Below are positions 18,425 through 26,654 of a stretch of DNA of 46,898 nt, in pieces. Within the stretch, counting starts at the first letter, position 1, and each line of letters begins with the position of its first letter. The position numbers and the translations under genes are program-made. The notes under the pieces were generated by a model. The model did not search any database and had not been told where the DNA came from. It worked only from the letters and a program-made list of their open reading frames with translations. Source of the DNA: Proteobacteria bacterium UBA2383 (GTDB taxonomy: Bacteria; Pseudomonadota; Gammaproteobacteria; Competibacterales; Competibacteraceae); NCBI GenBank assembly GCA_002343485.1, contig DDST01000181.1:1-46898 (forward strand). Reading direction: 5' to 3'.

Positions 18425-18648
18425 ATTACTCTTCGCGCATTCCAGCCCAAAAAGCGGCGATTAGGGTATCATTACCTTTCTCTAACTGGCCACTCCGTTT
18501 TGGTTGAGTTGCTGCCCATCTGCATGATACTGGCTGCCGTTCCCGCCACGCTGAATTGTCACCCGCAATACCGATGAATTCGCTCGTGTCCCTGGTGTAA
18601 GACTGAAAGAATGGTAGGCTGAACTATCCCGCTTCGTGAGAAAAATTG
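18425..18648 (+). other. secA leader region, no secM gene
   Basis: About 220 bp separate the lpxC terminator from secA. A weak candidate promoter is TTGAGT (18504-18509) with GATACT (18526-18531), 16 bp apart. A short open frame over 18504-18581 encodes a hydrophobic peptide with no SecM-like arrest sequence. I see no gene I would support here. Confidence 0.35.
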
Positions 18649-21375
18649 ATGAATATTCTGAAAACTCTGTTTGGCAGCCGCAATGATCGCGTACTTCGCG
18701 GGATGCGCAAGGTGGTTAGTACCATTAATGCCTTGGAACCGGGCATTGCCGCCTTGAGTGACGCTGATTTGCGCGCTAAGACCAACGAATTCAAAACCCG
18801 CTTTATCAAGGGTGAAACCCTTGATGCGCTGTTGCCCGAAGCCTTTGCTGTGGTGCGCGAAGCCAGCAAGCGTACTTTGGAAATGCGCCATTTCGATGTG
18901 CAATTGATTGGCGGCATGGTGCTGCACGAAGGGAAAATTGCCGAGATGCGCACTGGGGAAGGCAAAACCTTAGTTGCGACTCTGGCGGTTTACCTCAACG
19001 CCTTGACTGGAAAAGGTGTTCATGTCATCACGGTTAACGACTATCTGGCTCGCCGCGATGCCGATTGGATGGGCCAGATTTACCGCTTTCTTGGCATGAC
19101 GGTTGGCGTGGTCATCGCTGGCATGAGTCCTGAGGAAAAACGTGCTGCTTACGGTTCTGACATTACCTATGGCACTAATAATGAGTACGGTTTCGACTAC
19201 CTGCGCGATAACATGGCCTTTAGCCTTGAGCAAAAGGTGCAACGGGAGCTGCACTATGCCCTAGTCGACGAAGTGGATTCGATCCTAATCGATGAAGCCC
19301 GTACTCCTCTGATTATCTCTGGCCCAGCGGAAGAAAGCTCTGAATTATACCGGCGGATCAATGAGATTGTGCCTCGTCTGGCTCGCCAAGAAGAGGAAGA
19401 AGGGCCAGGCGACTACTCGGTGGATGAAAAAGTCAAGCAAGTTTACCTCACCGAAGATGGCCATCAAAAAGTTGAAGAACTGTTGCTGGAAGCGGGTCTG
19501 CTGCGCGAGGGAGATAGCTTGTATGACGCTGCCCATCTGGGTGTCTTCCATCATCTCAATGCCTGCCTGCGTGCGAATGCGTTGTTTCACCGCGATGTGG
19601 AATACATCGTTCGCAACGGTGAAGTGATCATTGTTGACGAGTTCACCGGGCGCACCATGCCCGGCCGGCGCTGGTCAGACGGTTTGCATCAGGCTATCGA
19701 AGCCAAGGAAGGAGTGCCAATCCAGGCTGAAAACCAGACCTTGGCCTCGATCACTTTTCAAAACTATTTCCGTCTGTACGGCAAACTGGCCGGTATGACC
19801 GGTACTGCCGATACTGAAGCCTTTGAATTCCAGCAAATCTACAATTTGGAAGTCATCGTTGTGCCTACCCACCTGCCAATGATTCGCAAGGATCACGGTG
19901 ATCTGGTGTTCTTGACCCAGGAAGAGAAATACCAGGCGGTGCTGGAAGATATCCGTGATTGCCGCAAGCGTGGCCAGCCGGCCCTGGTGGGTACGACCTC
20001 CATTGAAGTCTCTGAATTACTTGCTGGTTTGTTGCGCAAGGAAAAAATTCCGCATGAAGTGCTCAACGCCAAGCAACATGAGCGGGAAGCCGAAATTATT
20101 GTCCAGGCTGGCCGGCCCGGTGCTGTCACAATTGCGACCAACATGGCGGGTCGTGGTACCGATATCGTTCTGGGTGGCAACTTGCAAGCTGAGCTTAAGG
20201 TGCTAGGACTGGATGCCGGGCCGTCCGCTCATGATGACATCCGCCAAGACTGGCAACAACGTCATGAACAGGTGGTTGCTGCCGGTGGTTTGCACGTTAT
20301 CGGCACCGAGCGCCACGAATCACGACGCATTGATAACCAGCTGCGTGGGCGTTCCGGCCGTCAGGGGGACCCTGGCTCTAGCCGTTTTTACCTGTCGTTA
20401 GAAGATAATCTGCTACGCATCTTCGCTTCCGACCGGGTGGCCGGGCTGATGCAAAAGCTTGGCATGGAGAAGAACGAAGCCATCGAACATCCCTGGGTGA
20501 CCAAGGCCATCGAAAATGCGCAGCGTAAGGTTGAGGCCCATAACTTCGACATCCGTAAGAATCTCCTGGAGTTTGACGATGTCGCCAATGACCAGCGTAA
20601 GGTTATGTACCGCTGGCGCAATGAATTGATGGAAGCAGAGGACATTTCAGCTACTCTCAAGGAGATGCGTGCTGATGTGCTCAGACAGACAATCGATCTG
20701 TATATTCCATCACAAAGCTTAGAGGAGCAGTGGAATATCCCGGAACTGGAAGAAGCGCTGGCCAAAGACTTTGATTTGCAACTGCCGATCCGCGCATGGC
20801 TGGACGCAGATCATGATCTGCACGAAGAACCCTTGCGTGAACGCATTCATGATGAACTGGCACAGGTTTGTGCTGCAAAAGAGGCGCTCGTCGGCGCACC
20901 GTGGATGCGACAGTTTGAGAAAGCCGTGTTGTTGCAAGTGCTAGACAGCCATTGGCGCGAGCATCTGGCGGCCATGGATTATCTGCGTCAAGGTATTCAT
21001 TTGCGCGGTTACGCCCAAAAAAACCCCAAGCAGGAGTATAAGCGCGAGTCGTTCGAGATGTTCCAGGCGCTTGTGCAACGCATTCACCAGGAGGCGGTCA
21101 GTTTTCTGGTCCGTGCGCAGTTTCAGGCGGAGCCGGAACCAGTTCCAGAACCACGGCGGCCTGCCCCGGCTGCCATGCACTTTGAACATGCCGAAATTTC
21201 CGCATTGGCGGAAGATGAAAGAAATGATGATTCAGGCATCGAAATTCGCCAGCAACAAGAAGAGGAGGCTACGCATACGCCGTTTGTCCGTGATGGCCGC
21301 AAAATCGGGCGTAATGAACCTTGTCCCTGTGGTTCGGGCAAGAAGTACAAGCATTGTCACGGGCAATTAGATTGA
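18649..21375 (+). CDS. secA: Preprotein translocase ATPase subunit SecA
   Basis: SecA drives secretory proteins through the SecYEG channel with ATP. The 908-residue protein has the Walker A loop GEGKT at 103-107, the DEAD-type box VDEVDSILIDEARTPL, the NMAGRGTDI helicase motif, and a C-terminal zinc-binding tail CPCGSGKKYKHCHG that contacts SecB and lipid. ATG 18649 gives MNILKTLFGSRND, which matches other SecA proteins better than the TTG one codon upstream. The lpxC-secA order is as in E. coli, but secM is missing. Confidence 0.97.
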   Translation: MNILKTLFGSRNDRVLRGMRKVVSTINALEPGIAALSDADLRAKTNEFKTRFIKGETLDALLPEAFAVVREASKRTLEMRHFDVQLIGGMVLHEGKIAEMRTGEGKTLVATLAVYLNALTGKGVHVITVNDYLARRDADWMGQIYRFLGMTVGVVIAGMSPEEKRAAYGSDITYGTNNEYGFDYLRDNMAFSLEQKVQRELHYALVDEVDSILIDEARTPLIISGPAEESSELYRRINEIVPRLARQEEEEGPGDYSVDEKVKQVYLTEDGHQKVEELLLEAGLLREGDSLYDAAHLGVFHHLNACLRANALFHRDVEYIVRNGEVIIVDEFTGRTMPGRRWSDGLHQAIEAKEGVPIQAENQTLASITFQNYFRLYGKLAGMTGTADTEAFEFQQIYNLEVIVVPTHLPMIRKDHGDLVFLTQEEKYQAVLEDIRDCRKRGQPALVGTTSIEVSELLAGLLRKEKIPHEVLNAKQHEREAEIIVQAGRPGAVTIATNMAGRGTDIVLGGNLQAELKVLGLDAGPSAHDDIRQDWQQRHEQVVAAGGLHVIGTERHESRRIDNQLRGRSGRQGDPGSSRFYLSLEDNLLRIFASDRVAGLMQKLGMEKNEAIEHPWVTKAIENAQRKVEAHNFDIRKNLLEFDDVANDQRKVMYRWRNELMEAEDISATLKEMRADVLRQTIDLYIPSQSLEEQWNIPELEEALAKDFDLQLPIRAWLDADHDLHEEPLRERIHDELAQVCAAKEALVGAPWMRQFEKAVLLQVLDSHWREHLAAMDYLRQGIHLRGYAQKNPKQEYKRESFEMFQALVQRIHQEAVSFLVRAQFQAEPEPVPEPRRPAPAAMHFEHAEISALAEDERNDDSGIEIRQQQEEEATHTPFVRDGRKIGRNEPCPCGSGKKYKHCHGQLD

Positions 21376-21398
21376 TTGTGTCTCCTACCGCCAGCTTA

Positions 21399-21420
21399 TC
21401 TCCCTCAAAAGGAGAGGGGA
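21399..21420. repeat. Dispersed hairpin repeat, copy R2, supplying the argJ ribosome site
   Basis: TCTCC (21399-21403) can pair with GGAGA (21411-21415) across a seven-base loop. The arm GGAGAGGGGA (21411-21420) ends five bases before the argJ ATG and is the only Shine-Dalgarno-like sequence there. The same arm occurs in copies R1 and R3. Folding of the hairpin would hide the ribosome site. Confidence 0.5.
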
Positions 21421-21425
21421 ATTTC

Positions 21426-22625
21426 ATGGATGCTATCCAACCGCTTAATGTTGCCGGTATTCGACTCGGCATCGCTTGCGCTGGCATCAAATATTCTGAC
21501 CGTCGCGACCTGGTTGTTATCGAGGCTGCGGTTGGAACCCGCGCCGCCGCTGTATTTACCCAAAATGCTTTTTGCGCGGCTCCAGTCACCGTGGCGCGGG
21601 CGCATCTGACACAGACCTCGCCGCGTTATCTGGTCATTAATACCGGTAATGCTAATGCCGGTACCGGTGCGCATGGGGTGGCTGATGCTGAGATGGCTTG
21701 CCAGGTGTTGGCCGGGCATACTCATTGCCGCCCTGAAGAAATCTTGCCGTTCTCCACCGGGGTTATTGGTGAACCATTGCCGTTGGAACGATTAATCGCG
21801 GGTTTCCCAGCCGCTCTGGCAACGTTGCGTCCCGAAGGCTGGGTGGAGGCTGCTCACGGTATCATGACCACCGATACCCGGCCCAAGTGGGCATCGCGAC
21901 GATTGAAGCTTGGCGGACAGGATATAACGGTGACCGGCATAGCCAAGGGTGCTGGTATGATTTGCCCGAACATGGCGACCCTGCTGGCCTTTGTCGCTAC
22001 TGACGCCGACGTCGATCAAATTCTGCTCCAGCAGGTGCTTAACGATGCTGCCGCCGATTCCTTCAATGCCATCACCGTAGACGGCGACACCTCGACCAAC
22101 GATGCGTTAGTGTTGTTGGCGACCGGCCAGTCCAGAGTGAGCATACCCATGAACGGTGAGGATTATGAGCACTTTGCTGGCGCAGTGCGGGATGTCTGCA
22201 TTGAACTGGCACAAGCCATCATCCGCGATGGCGAGGGTGCTACTAAGTTCATCACCATTCACGTTGAAGAAGGCCGGAATGTTGCAGAATGCCGCCAGGT
22301 TGCTTACACCATAGCCCATTCGCCGCTGGTCAAAACCGCTTTTTTCGCTTCTGATCCCAACTGGGGACGGATTTTAGCGGCGGCGGGCCGGGCTGGATTA
22401 GCCGATCTTAGTCTAGAGCACGTGGCTATCTATCTGGATGAGGTCTGTATCGTTCGCGCCGGTGGTCGCGCCCCGGACTATACCGAGGCGCAGGGACAAC
22501 GGGTCATGGCCCGCCCTGACATTACCATTCGGATTGAACTCGGCCGAGGCGCGGCGGCAGCGCGAATTTGGACGACCGATCTGTCTTTCGATTATGTGCG
22601 CATCAATGCCGAGTACCGGACGTGA
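21426..22625 (+). CDS. argJ: Bifunctional ornithine acetyltransferase/N-acetylglutamate synthase ArgJ
   Basis: ArgJ moves the acetyl group from N-acetylornithine to glutamate in the cyclic arginine pathway; bifunctional forms also use acetyl-CoA. The precursor cuts itself before a threonine that then acts as nucleophile. The expected site is present in KGAGMICPNMATLLAF, with Thr185. The start at 21426 (MDAIQPLNVAGIRLG) follows GGAGAGGGGA; upstream in-frame codons would read through that site and the secA end. Length is 399 residues. The stop overlaps the mutT GTG. Whether it is mono- or bifunctional cannot be told from sequence alone. Confidence 0.95.
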   Translation: MDAIQPLNVAGIRLGIACAGIKYSDRRDLVVIEAAVGTRAAAVFTQNAFCAAPVTVARAHLTQTSPRYLVINTGNANAGTGAHGVADAEMACQVLAGHTHCRPEEILPFSTGVIGEPLPLERLIAGFPAALATLRPEGWVEAAHGIMTTDTRPKWASRRLKLGGQDITVTGIAKGAGMICPNMATLLAFVATDADVDQILLQQVLNDAAADSFNAITVDGDTSTNDALVLLATGQSRVSIPMNGEDYEHFAGAVRDVCIELAQAIIRDGEGATKFITIHVEEGRNVAECRQVAYTIAHSPLVKTAFFASDPNWGRILAAAGRAGLADLSLEHVAIYLDEVCIVRAGGRAPDYTEAQGQRVMARPDITIRIELGRGAAAARIWTTDLSFDYVRINAEYRT

Positions 22626-23023
22626 AAATCATTCATGTTGCGGTGGGCATTCTCACCAATGTTGCTGGCGAAGTGCTGATAACCCGCCGACCCGATCACG
22701 TCCATCAAGGCGGGTTATGGGAATTTCCTGGCGGCAAGGTGGAAGAGGGCGAACCGGTCGCCGCTGCGCTGAGCCGGGAATTGCATGAAGAATTAGGCAT
22801 CACGGTGCAAGCCGCTGAACCTTGGTTACGCGTGCGGCATGACTATCCTGACCAGTGCGTATTTCTGGATGTGTGGCGGGTTGTCGTCTGGCGGGGTGAG
22901 CCGCATGGCCGGGAAGGTCAGCCGCTGACTTGGGTATTGCCGGCCGGATTGGAGACGCTGGCCTTTCCCGCCGCCGATGAACCAATCATTACTGCCTTGA
23001 CGGATACCAAACCAGTGAAATGA
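22622..23023 (+). CDS. mutT: 8-oxo-dGTP diphosphatase MutT
   Basis: MutT hydrolyses 8-oxo-dGTP to the monophosphate and so prevents A-to-C mutations. The 133-residue product has a complete Nudix box at 38-60, with the REL-EELG core (RELHEELGI). The N-terminal KIIHVAVGILTN and WEFPGGKVEEGE match MutT rather than other Nudix enzymes. It starts at GTG 22622, overlapping the argJ stop by four bases; a start further upstream would lie deep inside argJ. In other proteobacteria the mutT gene in this position can be fused to a thiamine-phosphate-synthase-like domain, which is absent here. Confidence 0.93.
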   Translation: MKIIHVAVGILTNVAGEVLITRRPDHVHQGGLWEFPGGKVEEGEPVAAALSRELHEELGITVQAAEPWLRVRHDYPDQCVFLDVWRVVVWRGEPHGREGQPLTWVLPAGLETLAFPAADEPIITALTDTKPVK

Positions 23024-23049
23024 AATAGCTGACGGCCTGATACCTGCTA

Positions 23050-23067
23050 CTCCTGCAAGGGAGAGGG
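23050..23067. repeat. Dispersed hairpin repeat, copy R3
   Basis: CTCC (23050-23053) and GGAG (23060-23063) form a short stem, and the element continues as AGGGAGAGGG. It lies in the 48-bp gap between the convergent mutT and zapD genes. The stem is short and no T-run follows, so termination is doubtful. Confidence 0.45.
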
Positions 23068-23071
23068 TGGT

Positions 23072-23842
23072 CTAGATCACGCAACAGGCCAGATCGAAGG
23101 CGACATCCGATGAAATGGGCGTAGCCCGGTGATGAGGGTTAGGTTGCTCTACAAAGTGAATGGTGAAACGGTGCCGGCCACCGCTGATCTCGGGGAATCG
23201 AGGGTCGTCGCAGGGTAGCCAGACCCGGATCAATTGATTTGGAACATTTGGATCTAGTCCGCGTTGAAAAAACCCTCGTATAGCCGTTTCCGTCTGCGGT
23301 ATTGCGCTGTTGCGAATCAGACGTAAAACCAAAAAAACGGCATCTCGCATGGGCGTAAACGGCGCCAGCCATTCCTGTAAGTTCCGAGTGCGGATCTCAG
23401 GTTTTTGTTGCAGCCAATGATGTAAGGCAGGCAGGTCAAACCGGCAGGTGCCGCCTGGAATCTGAATCCGGTTTTGGATGGCGCCGAGAAATTCGCTTTG
23501 GCGCACGGTGTCCAGCGCTAGGCTGTTTGGCCGGTGAATCTGATTGATGACCTCACTGATCTCCGTCAGCACGGACGACAAGGTAGTTTCATCGATTCCA
23601 GGACTTTGCCGCAAGCGGCCCAGTGTGCTGGCATGCCGCTCTAACTCCTTGAGCAACTCCTTCTTAAATTCATTACGCCCGGTTACGGCAAGAATGTCGA
23701 ACAAGCCTTGCAGTGCTGCCCGGCTGTCCCACGTTGATGGGCCTGACAGTGCATGGTGGATTTGCTGGAACAGAAACTCCAGTCGTAATAGAGCGCGGGC
23801 GCGTTCATTAAGTGGCTGCTCGTAGCAGATAGACTGGGACAC
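23072..23842 (-). CDS. zapD: Cell division protein ZapD (DUF1342)
   Basis: ZapD crosslinks FtsZ filaments by binding the FtsZ C-terminal tail and stabilises the Z ring. The conserved N-terminus is YEQPLNERARALLRLEFLFQQ, which resembles the E. coli FEHPLNEK...LRIEFL start. I therefore prefer the GTG at 23842 (256 residues), preceded by a GAGG. An upstream ATG at 23896 would add 18 residues, and the most upstream frame overlaps coaE. The C-terminal FxPRFPEISGGRHRFTIHF-like region is typical of the family. It is the last gene of the pilB-pilC-pilD-coaE-zapD unit and converges on mutT. Confidence 0.92.
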   Translation of the reverse strand: MSQSICYEQPLNERARALLRLEFLFQQIHHALSGPSTWDSRAALQGLFDILAVTGRNEFKKELLKELERHASTLGRLRQSPGIDETTLSSVLTEISEVINQIHRPNSLALDTVRQSEFLGAIQNRIQIPGGTCRFDLPALHHWLQQKPEIRTRNLQEWLAPFTPMRDAVFLVLRLIRNSAIPQTETAIRGFFQRGLDPNVPNQLIRVWLPCDDPRFPEISGGRHRFTIHFVEQPNPHHRATPISSDVAFDLACCVI

Positions 23843-23910
23843 AGGTGGTAGGCCTCGTAGGGACGATGATCGATCAACACTGTGACCGCATATCATGCCG
23901 GCAGAAGGGC

Positions 23911-24522
23911 TTACAAAAGCCGGTGAGTGGCCAAGCATAGATAATGCTGATGCAGGTCGGCGATCTGTAATTTCAGTTTCACAAAGTCCCCGGAATTTTC
24001 CAGTACTTCATCGGCTAGCGCCAACCGTTGGTCGCGGCGGGCCTGTGCGGCCAGAATGCGCCGGGTTTGGGCTTCATCAATCTGGTCGCGGGTCATTACC
24101 CGGCGGATTTGCTCCTCCTCAGGTGCGTCCACCACCAATACTCGATCAACGAGATCAGTCATCCCTGTTTCTGCCAGCAACGGAATTACCAGCAGGCAGT
24201 AGGGTGCTGTCAGAGCGGCAATCCGTTGCCGCGCCATTGTCCGGATTCGGGGATGCAGAATTGCTTCCAAGCGTCGCCGGCCTTTATCATCGGCAAATAC
24301 ACGCTGACGCAGGCGGGCGCGATCAATACGGCCCTGATCATCCAAGCAGTCCACTCCAAATCCGGCAGCAATTTCTGCCAACGCCGACTGTCCGGGCTCA
24401 ACCAATTCGCGAGCGATTAGATCAGTATCAATGACCGGTATGCCCAACTGAGCGAATCGATCGCTGACCGCTGTCTTGCCGCTACCGATGCCGCCGGTCA
24501 ATCCGACCACTAGCACCCTCAT
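23911..24522 (-). CDS. coaE: Dephospho-CoA kinase CoaE
   Basis: CoaE phosphorylates the ribose 3'-OH of dephospho-CoA, the last step of coenzyme A synthesis. The 203-residue protein has the P-loop GIGSGKT at 11-17, the substrate motif IDTDLIARELVEPG, and HPRIR in the lid region. The ATG at 24522 overlaps the pilD TGA, which decides the start. A GTG two codons later has better spacing to GGGAGG and is a possible alternative. It lies between pilD and zapD, a common gammaproteobacterial order. Confidence 0.96.
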   Translation of the reverse strand: MRVLVVGLTGGIGSGKTAVSDRFAQLGIPVIDTDLIARELVEPGQSALAEIAAGFGVDCLDDQGRIDRARLRQRVFADDKGRRRLEAILHPRIRTMARQRIAALTAPYCLLVIPLLAETGMTDLVDRVLVVDAPEEEQIRRVMTRDQIDEAQTRRILAAQARRDQRLALADEVLENSGDFVKLKLQIADLHQHYLCLATHRLL

Positions 24523-25391
24523 CCTCCCAGCCAGCGCAGGTAAGCTGTGTTGATCGGTTCCCCCCATAACAACGCAATCCATCCGGCAGCTGCCAGGAAA
24601 GGACCAAATGGCATCGGAACTTGACGATCCTGTTTTCGGAACAGAATCAGTATTAACCCGAACAATGCGCCGGCCAGCGATGACAAGATAACGATAGTGA
24701 TCAGGTATTGCCAGCCGGTCCAGGCGCCCAGTGCTCCCAGCAGCTTGAAATCGCCAAAGCCCATGCCTTCTTTGCCAGTCAGTAAGCGGAAGAATTGATA
24801 AACCAACCAGAGCGATAGATAGCCTGCCATTGCTCCAATTACGGCGCTAGGCAAATCGGCGAATAGCCCAAATAGCGCTATACCCAGACCCAGCCAGAGC
24901 AACGGCAAGGTTAAGTCATCGGGTAGTAGTTGGTGGCGGAAATCGATGACGCTGGCCGCCAAGAGTACCCAGGTAAAGACCAGCGCTGCTGCCGCGGGCC
25001 AACCGAAACCGAACTTCCAGGCGACAATGCCTGCCAACAATCCGCTCACAGCTTCCACGAGTGGATACTGAATGCTAATTGTTGCCTGGCAATGGGTGCA
25101 GCGACCGCCTTGCAGCGCATAACTCAGCAACGGAATGTTCTCTATCGCCCGGATTAAATGTCCGCAGTGTGGGCAGCGCGAGCGTGGCCGCCATAGGTTC
25201 AGAGGAGGTTGATCATTTTCAGGGAGTGATTGACCGGACAATTCCGCACATTGTCTGCGCCATTCCCGCTCCATCATCAAAGGCAGCCGATGAATGACTA
25301 CATTAAGGAAGCTGCCGGTCATCAGGCCCAGCAAGATAGTCAGAAATATGAACAGCGGTGGCGAGCTGGCCAACAGTTCCATGAGAGTCAT
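24519..25391 (-). CDS. pilD: Type IV prepilin peptidase/methyltransferase PilD
   Basis: PilD cleaves the leader of type IV prepilins and related pseudopilins and N-methylates the new N-terminus, at the inner membrane. The 290-residue protein has the cytoplasmic zinc site formed by CPHC (73-76) and CTHC (98-101). The two catalytic aspartates are in VIDFRHQLLPDDL (Asp150) and GFGDFKLL (Asp214). About seven or eight membrane segments surround them. It follows pilC by 13 bp and overlaps coaE by four bases. Confidence 0.96.
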   Translation of the reverse strand: MTLMELLASSPPLFIFLTILLGLMTGSFLNVVIHRLPLMMEREWRRQCAELSGQSLPENDQPPLNLWRPRSRCPHCGHLIRAIENIPLLSYALQGGRCTHCQATISIQYPLVEAVSGLLAGIVAWKFGFGWPAAAALVFTWVLLAASVIDFRHQLLPDDLTLPLLWLGLGIALFGLFADLPSAVIGAMAGYLSLWLVYQFFRLLTGKEGMGFGDFKLLGALGAWTGWQYLITIVILSSLAGALFGLILILFRKQDRQVPMPFGPFLAAAGWIALLWGEPINTAYLRWLGG

Positions 25392-25404
25392 CTGGGAGCT
25401 ACCA

Positions 25405-26649
25405 TCAAATGGCCGCTCCCAGCTTAAAGATGGGCAGATACATGGCGACTACCAAGGTGCCGACCACGCCAGCCAGGAAGGCCATGAGTAAGGGTTCGAT
25501 CATCGTGGTTAGCGTATCCACTTTTTGATCCACTTCTGCCTCGTAAAAATCAGCGACCTTGGCCAGCATGTCGCCCAGCGACCCCGCCTCTTCGCCGATG
25601 GCCACCATTTGAATCACCATATCAGGAAAGAGGTTGCTCTGGCGCATGGCGAAATTGAGTTGCTGGCCAATGGAGACCGATTCACGCATCTCCATGACTG
25701 CTTTCTCATAAACGTAGTTGCCAGTTGCGCCGGCCACGCTCTGCAGGGCATCCACGAGTGGCACGCCGCCACTGAACAGGGTAGACAGGGTACGGGCGAA
25801 ACGGGCATTGGCCGAAGTTGCCACCAAATCGCCAATGAGCGGAACTTGTAGTACCCAGCGATCCACCAATTGATAGAATTTGCGGGAGCGCTTGCGAGCT
25901 TCCAGGAAGCCGACAATAGCTACCACGGGTGTACCGAGAATAAAATACCAGTGTTCCTGGAACGTTGCGGATAAGTCGATAACAAACTGGGTTAGAGCAG
26001 GCAGTTCGGCACCGAAGCCCTTGAACAGATCTTCAAAGGTCGGGATAACGAAAAGCAGCAGGATCGCAGTGACGACAAAGGCGAACACCAGCACGATAGC
26101 GGGGTAGGTGAGCGCCTTCTTGACCTTGGCCTTTAGCGCCTCGGATTTTTCTAGATAGGTGGCGATCTTATCGAGCAGCACCTCCAGGACCCCGGCTTCC
26201 TCGCCAGCATGCACCAAACTGCAATACAGATCGTTGAAGTAAAGGTGGTGTTTAGAGAAGGCTTTAGACAGGGCGGTGCCGCTTTCCACCTCGGCCTTGA
26301 TATCAAGAATGAGTTCTTTGACCTTGGGCTTACGGTTGCTGTGTCCAACCATATCCAGCGCCTGAACCACGGCGATGCCAGATGACAACATCGTGCAAAG
26401 CTGACGGGTGAACAGCATGATGTCTTTCGGGACAATACTGTCGCCAAAGGTGAATAGCGGCTTGGCCTTTTTCTTGACGCTCAGCGGGACAATACCTTGC
26501 CGGCGTAGTTCAGCTTTGATCAGGTTCTGATTCGCCCCCCGCAACTCACCTTTAACCCGGGTTCCCCGTTTGTCAGTGCCTTCCCACTTAAAAGTCGGTT
26601 CTTCATCTTTTTTCTTGGCTTTTTTTGCCAGCGTCGGTTGCTTAGCCAC
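25405..26649 (-). CDS. pilC: Type IV pilus inner-membrane platform protein PilC
   Basis: PilC is the polytopic platform that couples the assembly ATPase to pilin addition. The 414-residue protein has a lysine-rich cytoplasmic N-terminus, then two repeated T2SSF domains (about 75-200 and 280-400). Each has the typical helical bundle and a membrane hairpin; FTRQLCTMLSSGIAVVQALD and FARTLSTLFSGGVPLVDAL mark their starts. The last segment ends MYLPIFKLGAAI, as in other PilC proteins. It begins 5 bp after the pilB stop. Confidence 0.96.
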   Translation of the reverse strand: MAKQPTLAKKAKKKDEEPTFKWEGTDKRGTRVKGELRGANQNLIKAELRRQGIVPLSVKKKAKPLFTFGDSIVPKDIMLFTRQLCTMLSSGIAVVQALDMVGHSNRKPKVKELILDIKAEVESGTALSKAFSKHHLYFNDLYCSLVHAGEEAGVLEVLLDKIATYLEKSEALKAKVKKALTYPAIVLVFAFVVTAILLLFVIPTFEDLFKGFGAELPALTQFVIDLSATFQEHWYFILGTPVVAIVGFLEARKRSRKFYQLVDRWVLQVPLIGDLVATSANARFARTLSTLFSGGVPLVDALQSVAGATGNYVYEKAVMEMRESVSIGQQLNFAMRQSNLFPDMVIQMVAIGEEAGSLGDMLAKVADFYEAEVDQKVDTLTTMIEPLLMAFLAGVVGTLVVAMYLPIFKLGAAI

Positions 26650-26654
26650 GGTGG

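Noticed and set aside
18504..18581. Short hydrophobic peptide frame between lpxC and secA, considered as a SecM analogue
   Set aside because: It starts with a TTG, has no ribosome site, is only about 25 residues and has no arrest motif.
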